The position numbers and the translations under genes are program-made. Below, in pieces: positions 44,940-56,978 of a stretch of 64,000 nt of DNA; positions within the stretch are counted from its first letter, which is position 1; each line of letters begins with the position of its first letter. Below the pieces are notes generated by a model. It ran no database searches. It was not told where the DNA came from and was given only the letters and a program-made list of their open reading frames with translations. Where the stretch lies: the NCBI RefSeq assembly GCF_030269925.1, contig NC_085117.1:10416731-10480730 (forward strand). Reading direction: 5' to 3'. The DNA comes from Bombyx mori (Eukaryota; Arthropoda; Insecta; Lepidoptera; Bombycidae).

Positions 44940-45055
44940 GATGAATCTAGAATAAAAATTATCTATAAGTATGGGATATTTCGTACTCCTTCGTCCGCGC
45001 AATTTTCGTTAAAAGGGGTACAAGTTTTTGCTTCACTTAATATTAAATAGATTTT
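44940..45055 (+). repeat. Fragment of the 2.6/60.4 kb repeat
   Basis: TACTCCTTCGTCCGCGCAAT, TTTTCGTTAAAAGGGGTACA and TTTTGCTTCACTTAATATTA. Confidence 0.6.
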
Positions 45056-45880
45056 AAACGATTTATTCTCATTTGAATGTATATGCTGGAAACATGGGCC
45101 TTTTTATTTTATTAGTAGCGGCTCAGATAGTACTAGATGAACGCCGGAGTTCATAGACATAAATTGACATGCTCGGCATGGATTGACAACATAATTATAT
45201 CAGACCGCAAGGCTGCAGGGCCTTTAAATTAACTGTTCGAGATGAATAATAAGGAAAAAAGGTTTTAAGAAATTTCATGAAAAGATATAATGATAACAAG
45301 AAAAACATGAAAAAATATTTGAGTTAGGTACATATCAATTATCATACAAAAATAGAACAAAAGCTAACTTCAGAATGTAAAAGTAATATTAATCTTGATA
45401 GTACTGTAAAGATTATTTGTTAATGAAATGACGATGAATGTTGAAGAGTCTTTTTTCGCTAAAAATACATTTCAAATTCCACTAAAATTTAAATTATTAT
45501 ATAAATATGTACGTCGTTATAAAATATGACAAGTTCAATATATTTATGATGCTATAAATTTTACATCTCTCCAACAAATATAATGCGTGCCATGTGGCGC
45601 AAATTATCGTTTCGTTACAATAAAGCCCGTGCGATTCGTTCAGACTATAAATAAAAACCAATGTATGTGGGTGGGTGCCTTAAAATTATATTTAGAACTC
45701 ATTTTCGACTAGTAGTAAACTATTGATCTCTCTAAAAAAATCTACGATTGACTAATAAAATTGAACGGCTCAGTTTTTATGGGCAACGTGTGCGAGAGAT
45801 TTTTTTTTAGAAAACAAAAACAAAATACATTATTTTTAAATCATAAACAAAAATATTTTAAAAATGAATATTCAAGATTT
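45056..45880. other. Intergenic, no recognised gene
   Basis: AT-rich; nothing supported. Confidence 0.4.
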
Positions 45881-45883
45881 ACT

Positions 45884-46128
45884 GGTGATACGGCGCGTCG
45901 TCTTGTGAGCCCACACGGGCAGTTTTCACCACCCCGTCTGTTTCTGCTGTGAAGCAGTAATACGTTTCTTAGCCTGAAATTTAATCATAAAAACTGAGAT
46001 TTAGAATAGAAGTCTCAATGTTAGTGCCAGCATTTGCATTGTTGATGTCTATAGACTCCGGTAACCACTCCAGTAAGCACCAGGTGAGCCGTGAGCTCAT
46101 CTACCGATCTAAGGAAAAAAATTACAAC
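45884..46128 (+). repeat. Bm1-type SINE, diverged 3' body
   Basis: CTTGTGAGCCCACACGGGCA, TGCTGTGAAGCAGTAATACG and CACCAGGTGAGCCGTGAGCT. Confidence 0.75.
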
Positions 46129-46149
46129 AAAAAACATACCACAGAAACA

Positions 46150-46372
46150 CCTTTTTTTTCTCTAGCTATTCGAACCTAAATGTTGGCCTAAGGGGGATAT
46201 TCATGATACGCGCGGACGGGTAGGTGAGTTCATGGGCTCAATCTGAGAGAATTCGCTAACACTAGCCCTACCTAGAGTAGTGCTTCGCAGAATATACCAC
46301 CGGATCGAATTCACGACTCACTGAGAAAATCCGACAAGAAAATCAGTGGGTTACTTCGCTCGTCACAATTGA
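46150..46372 (-). mobile_element. Jockey-like LINE 3' end (family B), minus copy
   Basis: T-run, ATGATACGCGCGGACGGGTA, GCTAACACTAGCCCTACCTA, ATACCACCGGATCGAATTCA and AAAATCAGTGGGTTACTTCG. Confidence 0.85.
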
Positions 46373-46612
46373 CAATGCAGGGGGCTACTTCTACAAAGCT
46401 ACTACTTCTACTAAGCGGCGTTGTTTTGTATACCTTACAAATAAAGAACACTTTTGGAATAATACATTGAAATTCAGAGATTTAACCTTCAAACACGAAC
46501 GACGAAAGTCAGAAGAAAAACAAAGTAACTAAAGTATGTAATTTATATATTACTACTTTTTATATTATACTACGATTTATACTTACTACGATTTGTATTA
46601 TAATTTATTTAT
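46373..46612. other. AT-rich sequence, no recognised feature
   Basis: Nothing supported. Confidence 0.4.
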
Positions 46613-46862
46613 ATAAACGGCCGTCTGGTGTAGTGGTAAGTGACATAGTCACTACACAAGGGGGTCGCGGGTTCGAATCCCGCCAAGGGAAGATATTTGT
46701 ATGATAAATATAAATGTCTTTTCCAGGGTTATGGATGTATATTAAATATATGTATGTGTATAATAAAAATCTTACATTTATTTCCGTTATCTGGTACCTG
46801 TAACACAAGTTCTTTACGAACTTATCACGGGACCAGTTAACGAGGCGTGATTGTTAGTAAAT
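46613..46862 (+). repeat. tRNA-derived SINE (second family), plus copy
   Basis: A box TGGTGTAGTGG at 46626-46636 and B box GGTTCGAATCC at 46669-46679. The body is shared with 5316-5567 and ends AGGCGTGATTGTTAGTAAAT. The polymerase III promoter boxes look intact. Confidence 0.78.
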
Positions 46863-47011
46863 AATAAAAATTAAAAAAATAATATATATTTATGTTAAAA
46901 TATTTCGGGGAAACGGTTTTATATTAAGGTCTCCCTATTCTCCTATTCTCGTTGAAATAACACTCCAAATACATAGATATAAAATGTTTTATTTATACAT
47001 TTTTATTCGTT

Positions 47012-47258
47012 ATTGGTGGTAGGACCTCTCGTGAGTCCGCACGGGTAGATACCACCACCCCGCCTATTTCTGCCGTGAAGCAGTAATGCGTTTCGGTTTG
47101 AAGGGTGGGGTAGCCGTTGTAACTATACTTGAGACCTTAGAACTTATCTCAAGGTGGGTGGTGCATTTACGTCGTAGATGTCTATGGGCTCCAGTAACCA
47201 CTTAGCACCAGGTGGGTTGTGAGCTCGTCGACCCATCTAAGCAATAAAAAAAAAGCAT
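47012..47258 (+). repeat. Bm1-type SINE, 3' body
   Basis: GGTGGTAGGACCTCTCGTGA, AATGCGTTTCGGTTTGAAGG and a tail ATCTAAGCAATAAAAAAAAA. One of the least diverged copies. Confidence 0.9.
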
Positions 47259-48744
47259 TATAGATATACTAATTTATTTGTAGTTTTATATTAGTCGACT
47301 ATTATCAAAGCCGGCAATCTGACTTTTGAACAATTATTGGTAAATCAGAAAAACGAATTATTGAATTTGTATTCCATTGGCAGTCACAAAACTCTTCGGA
47401 ACGACATCTTAGATAAATAACAGGTTAACTATTAACCTTTATTTAATGCAGGTTTTGAACCGTATTCTTTGAAGGAGACGATTATATTCAAATCAATCTG
47501 TATTGACATATCAATAACATTTTTTTGTCCAAATGCACAGATTGCCACCTTTGATAATAGACGACTCATATATACATTCATTGTTATATAATGAATCGTT
47601 ATTACAGGTGTGTCGCAACAAAAATGTGTTTTTATCATTCTGGAAATTTATATTTCTTCTTTTATGACGCCTTGTTAAGAAAGAGTTAAAAATATATAAT
47701 CAAAAACGCTACCTCGGCTATAAGAGCATAATTTTAAATTACTTTTATTTTGTAACATTCTTAAATTTTTATTATAATATGTATATCAATATCAAACTTT
47801 ATAGAGTTGAAATTGATTCACTAAACAACATGAAATAGTAACGGTAATTAAAAAAAAACAAGAGCTTTAACAATTTATCTGCCAAGAAAGCTGAGCCTCG
47901 TCATTTTGTCTACTAAACCGTTGGAGCTAGAATAACAACCCCATAAGGCTACCAGCGATTATCTTGGAAAAAAATCAAACTAATCCTACAATCCACTGCA
48001 ATGACTTTATTTAATGGAATAGAAAATTACATCAACAAGATTTTTTTAAAGTGAACAACTACAGCCTGCGATACAATGAACAGAGAGACAAAAGAAAATA
48101 GACAAAAGTAATTTAGGTATGTATGTACTTGCAAGCGACCCCGCTGTAAACAGTCCGTGGTGGAATAGTTTACATTAACAAATACCTATGTAGTTTAACA
48201 ATATAAATTATAAATGTATCTAAACAGGTGTAAATGAAGTGAAACAGTCAATAACCTTATAGAAAGCTTTATAAAAATGTCGTGGGCACACAAATGGGCA
48301 CCTTGCGCCTAGCCTCTGGCACTTGACACAGAATAAGAATAGAAAAAATATATAGGCCATACATTTGAAATGAACATTAAAACTATTTTCAATCAATTGA
48401 TTAGAAAGAAAGAAGGCTTAATAAAGAAAGAAAGCGTAATAATTAATGAAATTCCGAAAAACAAGGGGAAATTTGTAGTCATATCATAAAGGAAATGATA
48501 ATTGGAGGCAAATTTAACAAGTTAATATTGAGAAGTGTAGGATGCAGTATTGTTTCCTGAAGTTAAAGGCTTCAACTGCATACGAGTATTTATAATACTT
48601 ATATTGGAGCATAAATTTAAACAGAAATAATCTACCATCTTTTTCTATGTTACGTCATATAACATTGATAAAGCAATAGGTACTGCGACACGCTAGCCTA
48701 AAATTGAGGGAATAAAAAATTTGAAATTTAGAAGAAATATTTCG
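47259..48744. other. Intergenic, no recognised gene
   Basis: AT-rich; no splice-supported exon, RNA gene or named repeat. Confidence 0.4.
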
Positions 48745-48950
48745 CGGGTCTTAATTTGAGCTCGCACGGGTAGGTAGGTACCACTTCCCGACCTACTTCT
48801 GCTGGGATGCAATAATGCATTTCTGATTGAAGAGTAGGGTAGTTCAACTGTAAAAACGGGGACTAGAACTCATGTGGCAAGATGGGCGGCGACACCAGGT
48901 GGTGGTGATGGTGTTCGTTCACCTATCTTAGCAATAAAAATACAACACAA
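48745..48950 (+). repeat. Bm1-type SINE, degraded and internally deleted
   Basis: GCTCGCACGGGTAGGTAGGT, CTTCTGCTGGGATGCAATAA and a tail TATCTTAGCAATAAAAATA. The segment between GATGGGCGGC and ACACCAGGTG is lost. Confidence 0.7.
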
Positions 48951-50614
48951 AAAGAAAATTTAGCACCCCAAGTTCGTTATGGAAACGCTTCATTTTTCTT
49001 TGTTTTAAAGTTTGTAAGCTTACGTAACTTTATCATTAATAAGCCCTTGAGGAAATCAGATAGCACATTTCGTCCAGAGTTGATTTATATTTTCGGATTT
49101 ATCATTTATAGAACATTAATTAGGTTCTATTTATAATCAAAAGAACAAATAATAGAGGGAAAATCATAGACTCCGAAAATATTTACTGTAATCAGTATTA
49201 ATGTGTACTGTGGAGTAGTGACTTGGATAACACATTAAACAGAATTCTAAAAATAGCTGTGTACATTGAACCAAACAGATAATCGATATAACATCCCATT
49301 CCGTGCACGCTGCAATATGTTAACCAGTACTTGCAGCTGAATGTTCAAAAATATCAACACCCGATGAAAGAGTCGTTAAGACATGAACCAACGATCCTGT
49401 ACCGAAAGAGGTCTGATATCTCCGAACTCATTAGTAAATGGTTGTTTAAAATTCCATTACTAAGAAAAAAAAAAAAAAAAAAAAAACAAATACACTTAAT
49501 AATCTCCGAACTGAGTCATCTTTCGTCATTCGACGTGCCGTTCCGTGCTGTAGTGGAATTCTCAGGGCCACCACCAGTTCGCGTGCACCGGCGCCCGAGA
49601 ACGGTCACATTTATCGTGTTACTCGTCAGAGAATTTTATCGCTATTTTCGTTCGAGCCGTTCTATTGATAAGTCAAACTACCCTTTCGTTTACTAGCCGG
49701 AGCACGATTTTGGACGGTCTTATTTAAATTGGTGGACCGCGCTACTGGTATCGGGATACGGTCCGGGCTGATGAGTGAATTTACGAAAAGTGAGTGGAAA
49801 AAAGTTAGTGAGGGGAGCGCGATGGAGACCTGCCATAAACTGTACACATGGGTCAATCATACAGTTCTCATGTTACTTTTCCAGATATTCTGGAAGGTCA
49901 GTCAAATATCGGACTATTTGAAGGGGAGGTAAGGAAAAATTTGAAATAAAAAAACTTTATTTTTGTACCTACATCTACAAATATCGCTGCTGTAAGTAAT
50001 GTTTTCGAACAAACAACTGTAACAAAACAATTTCGTAACAAACCGCATTTGGCATTCGACTTTAAATACTCGTATTCGACTTAGTTTAAAGAATCCAAGA
50101 AAAATACTGAGTTCGCTTGGACGCAACGTGGTACTTATTAAATCTTGGGTAACCACACTTCATTATATTATCAAGTGATAAGAGTTGCACCAGACAAGGC
50201 TTAATACGAATTTCTTAAGAATGACATCAGCGTCGTAGCATTTAGTTTTCCTCGAGTTTACAAAAAGGTCAGCTCCTAATATTTACGTACGTACTTTATG
50301 TTTCGACATTCAATTCGAATATATTCTTTAACGAAAGTCATTAAAAATTTTATGTTGATAAGAAAATTTAGTTCTATCGACAACTAATGTTCAAACTGAT
50401 TGAATTTAAATAGGACTACACATTTTTACATACCTGTAGTCTAAATTCGTTTCGTGATGTCCTCAATTACTAATTTCTATTTATTTGAACTGATGGCATT
50501 ATTATGAGATAAAAAATATTGGTCTAGATTGCTCAATGAACTCACTCGTTCTGGTGTTAATTGGCTACCAGAGTCCTGGCGTTAATTGATGCACCCCGTG
50601 AACTCCCCACCCTG
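48951..50614. other. Intergenic; GC-rich island with possible exon
   Basis: An A-run of about 22 lies at 49465-49486, and a GC-rich island at 49510-49830 (see 49771-49928). The remainder is AT-rich without recognised features. Confidence 0.4.
49771..49928 (+). CDS. Possible first coding exon of an unidentified gene (partial)
   Basis: In an unusually GC-rich island (about 49510-49830) with no repeat signature, an ATG at 49771 opens 52 codons that run into a strong donor (GGGGAG|GTAAGG) at 49929. The frame begins MSEFTKSEWKKVSEGSAMET and contains a hydrophobic run HTVLMLLFQIFW. The next exon would lie beyond 50 kb and was not found. No family is recognised. A chance open frame is quite possible. 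Confidence 0.25.
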
Positions 50615-50624
50615 AAGCTTTTTT

Positions 50625-50947
50625 GCCTACCTAGTTACCTACCTACCTAATAGGCTCGGCCTAAATATTCTGGCCTAATAGTGAACGATGGGTAAGCTCG
50701 CGAGCCTGAAATAATTTCGCTCACGTCTGCCTTAGCAAGATCAGGACTTCGCTGAATCTACCATAGAATCGGAATTGCGACCCATTAAAAATAATCGGCC
50801 AGAACCTCAATGGGTTGAGTTTGTGGATCAAGTTGCAAGTTGAAATCTTCGATGAGAATGGTGATCGATGCTCGGAATGCCTATAAGCATAGAGAGGAGA
50901 TCGGGAGGATCCGCAAGGAAGTCTAGGGCGACGGTAGTTATTAATTA
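50625..50947 (-). mobile_element. Jockey-like LINE, ORF2 end and 3' UTR, degraded
   Basis: T-run, ACCTACCTAATAGGCTCGGC, CTACCATAGAATCGGAATTG and AACCTCAATGGGTTGAG. Then ORF2-end sequence appears in reverse (GGGAGGATCCGCAAGGAAGT). Confidence 0.75.
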
Positions 50948-51644
50948 CCTTGAGAAATGAGGACCAATGTCTCAATTTTATTGCATAATGGCTGTGCCCA
51001 AAACTGACGGGATTACTGCTTCATGTCAAAGTAGGTAAGACGTTAGTATTGTCCCATCTGGGGTAGTCCGAACTATTATTAATTTTAAACCAAACAATCC
51101 TTGATTTGTGTGAATAAATTTAGAAGGAACCAAAAGCTAAATACGTGCATATGATGAATAAGAAAAAAACGTAACATTGTTGTATATCGTAAAATTACGA
51201 TAAATCGATAAAATTGTATTTGTTGAAATCAATAATATCAAACATTACGGCCTATTGGATATCGGTTATCTAGTACTTGAAAGTGTTTAGAATAATCATT
51301 CTAAGAATTCTTTATCTCTAATCAACTAGGTCTTGTTATGTTAATGGACAGCGATAATATAGTTTCTGTAAGATAATTCAAATTAAATACATTCGTTAGC
51401 TCATGAGCTATTATCATCAATGAAAATTTTACAAAGGCGCAAGTTGTACTTCCGTGCCGGTCAGTCAGGTTTCTGACACGCTCTTCAAAGGTCAAGGTAT
51501 TCTATATCTTTCACTAGAACCCGCATACTGTCGGAAACTTGACGGATCATTCATCCGGTTTCAATGTTCACGGTAAAAAGGACGAAGTATCATCCAAATC
51601 TGTTAAATGTGTAAAAGGCTTACTTTGAAACACTTACGAATATG
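50948..51644. other. Intergenic, no recognised gene
   Basis: A Bm1-like antisense scrap (GGGATTACTGCTTCATGTCA) lies at 51009-51060. No acetyltransferase exon is visible upstream of the relic at 51.65 kb. Confidence 0.35.
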
Positions 51645-52132
51645 CGTGCATAAGTCGAATCTGGCCCGTTTTGCTGGCCGATCTTTGATTTGACTTTAAT
51701 TCTATCTATCTCTCTATCAAACTTCACAGGATCACCCACTAGACACATCGGAAGATTATCTGACAATTTAATCTGAATTAGTCATAGTTTCGGAGTCAAT
51801 CGGGTACACATAATCGACTTATAAAATATATAGATATAATAAATAAATAGGGATGTACCGACCAAAACATCCTGGCTTTAAGTTTGACAAACAAACTTTA
51901 GTTGTAAGATATAATTTGGTTCCAATTATTTTGAGATTCTAGTCACGAAATACCTGAAAATTGTATGCTGCGGTGGATGGCGAAGTTCCCCGTTAACAAA
52001 TTACGTGGAAGCAACGCTCCTTTCGTATACATATACACATGGACTTTTATATATACAGTTCATATTAGCAAGCAATTTAAGCCCATTCGTCTCCTTTTAT
52101 TGCCATATACGGATAGTCGAGCTCACGAGCGT
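51645..52132 (+). pseudogene. Relic of the last aaNAT exon plus its upstream intron
   Basis: From about 51665 to 52027 the sequence parallels 19142-19467, covering the end of intron 4 and the start of exon 5 of the acetyltransferase gene. The shared intron stretch includes a repeat beginning GGCCCG-TTTGCTGG and the run ATATAATTTGGTTC just before the acceptor. The acceptor AG is kept (51943-51950, GATTCTAG). In the matching phase the frame reads CMLRWMAKFPVNKLRGSNAPF against CMLQFMVKFPLHKLRGANAPF in the gene. Similarity stops at about 52028, although the frame stays open to about 52136. No other acetyltransferase exons are visible nearby, so this is most likely a partial segmental duplication. 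It could alternatively be one exon of a divergent paralogue whose other exons I cannot see. Confidence 0.75.
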
Positions 52133-52675
52133 TAAGTGTCAAGTGGTTATCCACATTAGTAAAAAGACCACGTTTTTATTGATTCGTAAAACATTTTCTC
52201 ATTGTTCGTTTGGTTCAAATTTTGTCTACTAACAATTTAACCACAGCTTATCTAAAAACAACATTCGATAATAGCGTAATAGTTATATACTCTGTCGGAA
52301 ATGTTCGTGATCAAAGTATAATTTACTACTATGTTACGGAAGCATGTATTCGGAACTCACAACGCAGGCCAAATTTTTGTATGGGGACCTTCAAATATGG
52401 GCTATCAACTTTAACCATATATGTAGTTATATTGAATAAATAGAAATCGACTCTTTTGGGTTGCTGTCGAGATAACAATTCTACCACAATTTAGATGAAA
52501 AAAAAAAACAAAAACATAGATTGACGGTGGTTAGTTCTTGTACCAGACCACGAAGTTAGTTGTAAATAAAGTAGTTTTCGTGATTTATCACCACTTCTAA
52601 TGACAAGTACCATCTAAGTATAATTAATAACTAACAACAAAAACGTTTTAAATACAGTTCACTTAAGTACATATC
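52133..52675. other. Intergenic, no recognised gene
   Basis: AT-rich with short frames. A Bm1 scrap (GTCGAGCTCACGAGCGTTAA) just precedes it at 52115. Confidence 0.35.
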
Positions 52676-52677
52676 AT

Positions 52678-53635
52678 AGATTGGGGAAAAGTTTCTTCGC
52701 ATTTTTTAAGAAAATTTACAACCTTTTTTAATATACTTTATTTACATTTCATTAAAGTATGTAGGTACCATTTTGTTCGATAACTTTTTGCCATCTTGTA
52801 GGTAGGGACATGATCCCATTGCTATAGAAATTTTGGGGCTTCTGATCAAAATACCGCGACAATTGGTTTTGGCAGTCCTCTCGTGATGTTAACCTGACAC
52901 TGCCTAAAGAATTCTGAAGAGACCGAAACAGGTGGAAATCTGAAGATGCAAGATCAGGACTATACGGCGGATGCATTAACACCTCCCAGCCAAGCTCTCT
53001 TAATTTTTGCTTAGTGACTAAAGATGTGTGAGGTCTAGCGTTATCATGAAAACCACACCCCTTATTTTGATTCATTCCGGCCACTTTTTCTCAACTTCTT
53101 GCTTGAATCTCATCAGTTATTCGCAGTAGATTTCAGAATCGATGGTCTTGCCTGGTGGTAACAGCTCATAATGAATAATGCCCTTCAAATCCCACCACAC
53201 ACACAGCATCACCTTGTTGCGAGTTAATCCGGGTTTCGCCACAGTCTGTGTATCCTGACCGGCCTTTGACCACGACCTTTTTCACACGTTCTTGTCGTAC
53301 GTAATCCACTTTTCATCAGCTTCTTCAAAAATGGTTCGGTTTCATCACGTCGTAATAAGGAATCGCAAATGAGTACACGGTTCATTAGGTTTCTTTCAAT
53401 GAGCTCGTGAGGTACCCAAATATCGAGCTTTTTTGTGTATCCAGTTTTTTTCCAATGCGCCTAAACTGTTTTGTGATCAATTCCCAGTCCTTCAGCTACG
53501 TCGTGACTACTGATATGCCGATCTTGCTCCACTTTTTAAAAAAATGCATCCATTTTATCCGTAATAGGGCGACCAGAGCGACATGCATTTTTGACATCAA
53601 AATTTCCGGATTGAAAACGTTTCTGCGATCCTTAT
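52678..53635 (-). mobile_element. mariner-family transposon relic, different lineage
   Basis: One terminal inverted repeat remains (GATTGGGGAAAAGTTTCTTC at 52680-52699). On the minus strand, 53085-52752 encodes the transposase C terminus: HDNARPHTSLVTKQKLRELG and SPDLASSDFHLFRSLQ, with 34 residues between the two Asp. The end is RWQKVIEQNGTYIL. Further upstream, pieces such as DEKWITYDKNV and VMLCVWWDLKGIIHYELLPP can be read across stops and frameshifts. The 5' end and its inverted repeat are missing. The terminal repeat and protein differ clearly from the 38.7-kb element. Confidence 0.85.
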
Positions 53636-55615
53636 TATACATATATGTATATTATGTATATCCTATTCGTATTTTATGATATCAAAAGGTAACAATGCGA
53701 TTGTCGTCATAATTTATCAGTACTAACAGTTAAAGTCACGGAATGTAAACAGAAACAATATGTTTGTACCTTACATTGGTTTATTTGCATTTTTATCGCG
53801 TGCTTCGAACTGATGAATTTGTTTGTTTAACGATGTTTCATTGTTTTGTTTTGCACTAGAAGTTCGCCGCGGTTTCAACTGTCATATATCTGTAATTCAC
53901 AATGGATGGAATGCGTTTTCACGGCGTAAAAAAGGTGCTATAATCTATAAACTACCCAACAATGTGTAGATCTGTTTATACGTGTTATAGATACGATCTT
54001 TTTACATAATACACATATACTGCTCGTACCCTTAGTAGAGAATGCTTTAGGCGTGAAGTCCACCAATGCTCATTAATTTGCATAAAGTGTAATAAAAAAA
54101 TTAATATAACATTTACAAATATAAGTTTGTTTGTATATTTCTGCGAAAGTAATTCAATTATACCAACAAACATACCAACGTACAAACATTCACATCAACA
54201 AAAATACCTTCTTCATTATACATATACACTGAAACTGTATAATCCGATGTATGTACATTGAAGAATTAACTAAGTGACTAAAAAGAGCACGAAACATGAG
54301 CCAGCGATTTTAATGTTCATTTCTGCATGTCTCTGTTTATTCTCGCATACTAAACCCATTTTTACATAAATACTTTTTTACAGATAGACAGAGATTTTTT
54401 AAAATAAAAATATTCCATCAAGATGTTGCAATGGTGCCGCCATTTAAAGATTTATGGCTTTATATACTGTTCGATGATGGAATTTTGTACAGCAAAGGAT
54501 ATTAATAATACGCCAAAGTAACTGTATCTGTTTGTTTTCATGTCAAAACCGATTTCTACGAAATTCAACGTGAGAATACCCGAGGAAATAATATAGACCA
54601 CCTTTCATCCCACTGTTGAACACTGGTCTCCGTCCATGATACATTAAGCATCAGCCGTAGTACGTGCGAGAAGAAAGCTAGTTTATGCTCTTAATGTGGA
54701 TTAGAGGATTATGCAAGATTATCTTCTGTTTGATTAGATTTCAGAAGATTTCATATTACATATGTGACACAACACCACGGATAAAAAACTTCTATTTCTC
54801 GTCCGTAGGTAGAGTCTTCACCTTAATTCGTAACTTAAACCTCCCACTGATTACCCGCGCACTTGCCAAACAGATGACGTCACTAGCTAACAGCACGGCC
54901 CAACTCAAATTTGTTTAGTTTCCAGCAGAGACAAAAAAAAAGCCAAAGCCTTATTTGATATTGAATTTGAATGTACCTCGAAAAATCATAATTTCCGTCA
55001 TGACTATCGATCCAATCTTCATTAGTAACAAATAGACTTGTGTTTGTTAGCAGCTACATTTAACAATATTTATAATTATGTAACATTTCTCAATTAATTA
55101 ATCGTCGCAGACTTTTTGCTTTCCACCTGATTATGCCAAGTGTTCGACGTCAGATGCACGTTGTATTAGTCTGTCAATAAAATTAAGTACGTCCTTTGAA
55201 ACAGCTTGATCTTGCGATAATCTTATGGCCCATTAAAATGTAAATTGGGTTGATTTTGGCAACTAATAAAACTTTACGATCTGTAGTTGGATTAAAACGC
55301 GTGTTCCCAACTTGAAGTAAAGGTCAAAACGTCGGATTATTACGTACATATGGTTTTGAAAATTTCGACAAATTCGTAAATATTTTCTTTCATAAAGAAA
55401 AGTTTTTTTATCAGACCAGCACTTTAGTGGTTCATTCTTTTAAATTAAATATTCAATTCACAAAGTGTATTATTGTATATTTTATTATATGGTTACATGA
55501 AAAAAATTTGTCTTTTATGTTGTGTGCACTGATAGAAAAGTCAGACAGAATATGAATTGATAAAAGTTTATTTGATTGATTTCATATTGTGTTTCATAAC
55601 AACTTTATTTCTTTT
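53636..55615. other. Intergenic, no recognised gene
   Basis: AT-rich. A repeat-like scrap (CCACTGTTGAACACTGGTCT) lies near 54611 and a CRE octamer at 54876-54883. No exon supported. Confidence 0.35.
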
Positions 55616-55617
55616 AA

Positions 55618-55910
55618 GCTCAACGACCATCATTTATTCCAATACGCTTGCGCTAGGGCTTAGGTTAGGTCTCTTCTGACGAATTGGGGGAGGTGGAGGA
55701 CCTTGGCTATCCTCGTCTCCCTGTTCTTCTCTGGAGGCGCCGGAGTCCGACATAACTCGGTCCGTTACCCCCCTCTCGACCGGGTATCCGTAAACGGATT
55801 CCCCAGCGTTAATTCTCTCATGTTTACGCCCACCCATCCGGGCGTAGTTATAATAGCCCCTAGGCAACCAGCGGATATGTATGGAAAGAAGAAAGCAAAA
55901 AAGCTCCAAT
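55618..55910 (+). mobile_element. LINE-like GC-rich 3' end
   Basis: GC-rich segment ending ACCCATCCGGGCGTAGTTAT, AATAGCCCCTAGGCAACCAG and an A-rich tail. This parallels ACCCATCCGTGCGTAGTTAC, AATAGCCCC in the family B end at 10.24-10.28 kb. Probably a related LINE subfamily. The minus-strand open frame is not supported. Confidence 0.55.
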
Positions 55911-55979
55911 AAGTATAGTATATATCCACATTAGTATCTCAAAAATAAGTAAACCAATTATAACTTATTTCATAATAAA

Positions 55980-56110
55980 GTAAAGTATTTATTTATTTAT
56001 TCTTTATTTGTACACACTGTTAATATAATACAGTAATTGCGATAAGATATAAAAAAAAATGGCGAGCTTAACTCAACAATTTATTATAAACTTTCAACGA
56101 ATACATTTAA
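55980..56110 (-). repeat. LINE-like 3' end, antisense
   Basis: TTTATTTATTCTTTATTTGT, ACACACTGTTAATATAATAC and AAAATGGCGAGCTTAACTCA follow the usual antisense layout of lepidopteran LINE 3' ends. Confidence 0.4.
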
Positions 56111-56940
56111 GGCTCAATCGATTTGTGACGGTATGATAGCGAATCTAGAAATGTGTGTCTAAGCAAACACGAAGTGTCATTAATCAAAGGTCACCTTCGT
56201 GATCATATCCGAGGTCACAGCTAGGTGGGTAAACAGTAGACTCGTCAATTTGTTACTATTGTTTATTTGTTATTATGGTTACATCCAAATAGATAATACA
56301 AATACTGTTGTTTTACTATTGGCTAGTATTCAGTAAATATTTAGGTTTTATCTTCAATGTTATTTAATCATTATGTCCGATAAAATTTTATCATACAATT
56401 AAAACTAATTATCTCTAACACATTCGTTTAAAAAGTTTTTGGACTAGAAATACAGCTAATGTTACCTACATAATTACTATCGTACTTACTTATTTTATAC
56501 CATCTTACCTGAATTTATTATCTTGTCTCAGGCAGGAGGGCCGTTATCAAGCTGTGATATTTATGGTCTCTTAGACCTACTAAACTATTACAAAGTGGGC
56601 CCTGAACTTGTAATAACATGTAATAGCTTATATATAAAAATATGCAAACTAATAAAATCCCAATAACCAATGATAAATAATCAAATTAGTACTTAGTCAA
56701 AGAACAATAATAATTGACATTGTTTCCCATCACTATTACTAACTATAAATTTCGAAACGCTTTTATATTGCACTATGTAACTCATATATCATTAGTGATG
56801 ATAGCCTTTTGAAAATAGTGTTGAACTAATATTTTTTTAACCGACTCAGTCCATTACGCCGTGCCTTCTACAATAAATCAAGTTTGACTTTCAATACGAA
56901 GCCTTTTGTCACCATTCTCCATAAGAATTTGGCAAGTATA
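56111..56940. other. AT-rich sequence, no recognised feature
   Basis: Contains AAAGGTCACC near 56188 (a nuclear-receptor half-site by sequence only). No exon or repeat recognised. Confidence 0.4.
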
Positions 56941-56978
56941 AATATTTCGTACTTCGCAAATGCGAAGTACGAAATATT
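56941..56978. repeat. Perfect hairpin, 18-bp arms
   Basis: AATATTTCGTACTTCGCA (56941-56958) and its exact reverse complement (56961-56978) are separated by AA. It abuts the minisatellite. Confidence 0.95.

Noticed and set aside
49331..49696. 121-codon plus frame
   Set aside because: Runs through a poly(A) tract that gives a lysine run; no homology signature.
55634..55909. 91-codon minus frame with a proline run
   Set aside because: Lies antisense in a LINE-like 3' end; no family recognised.
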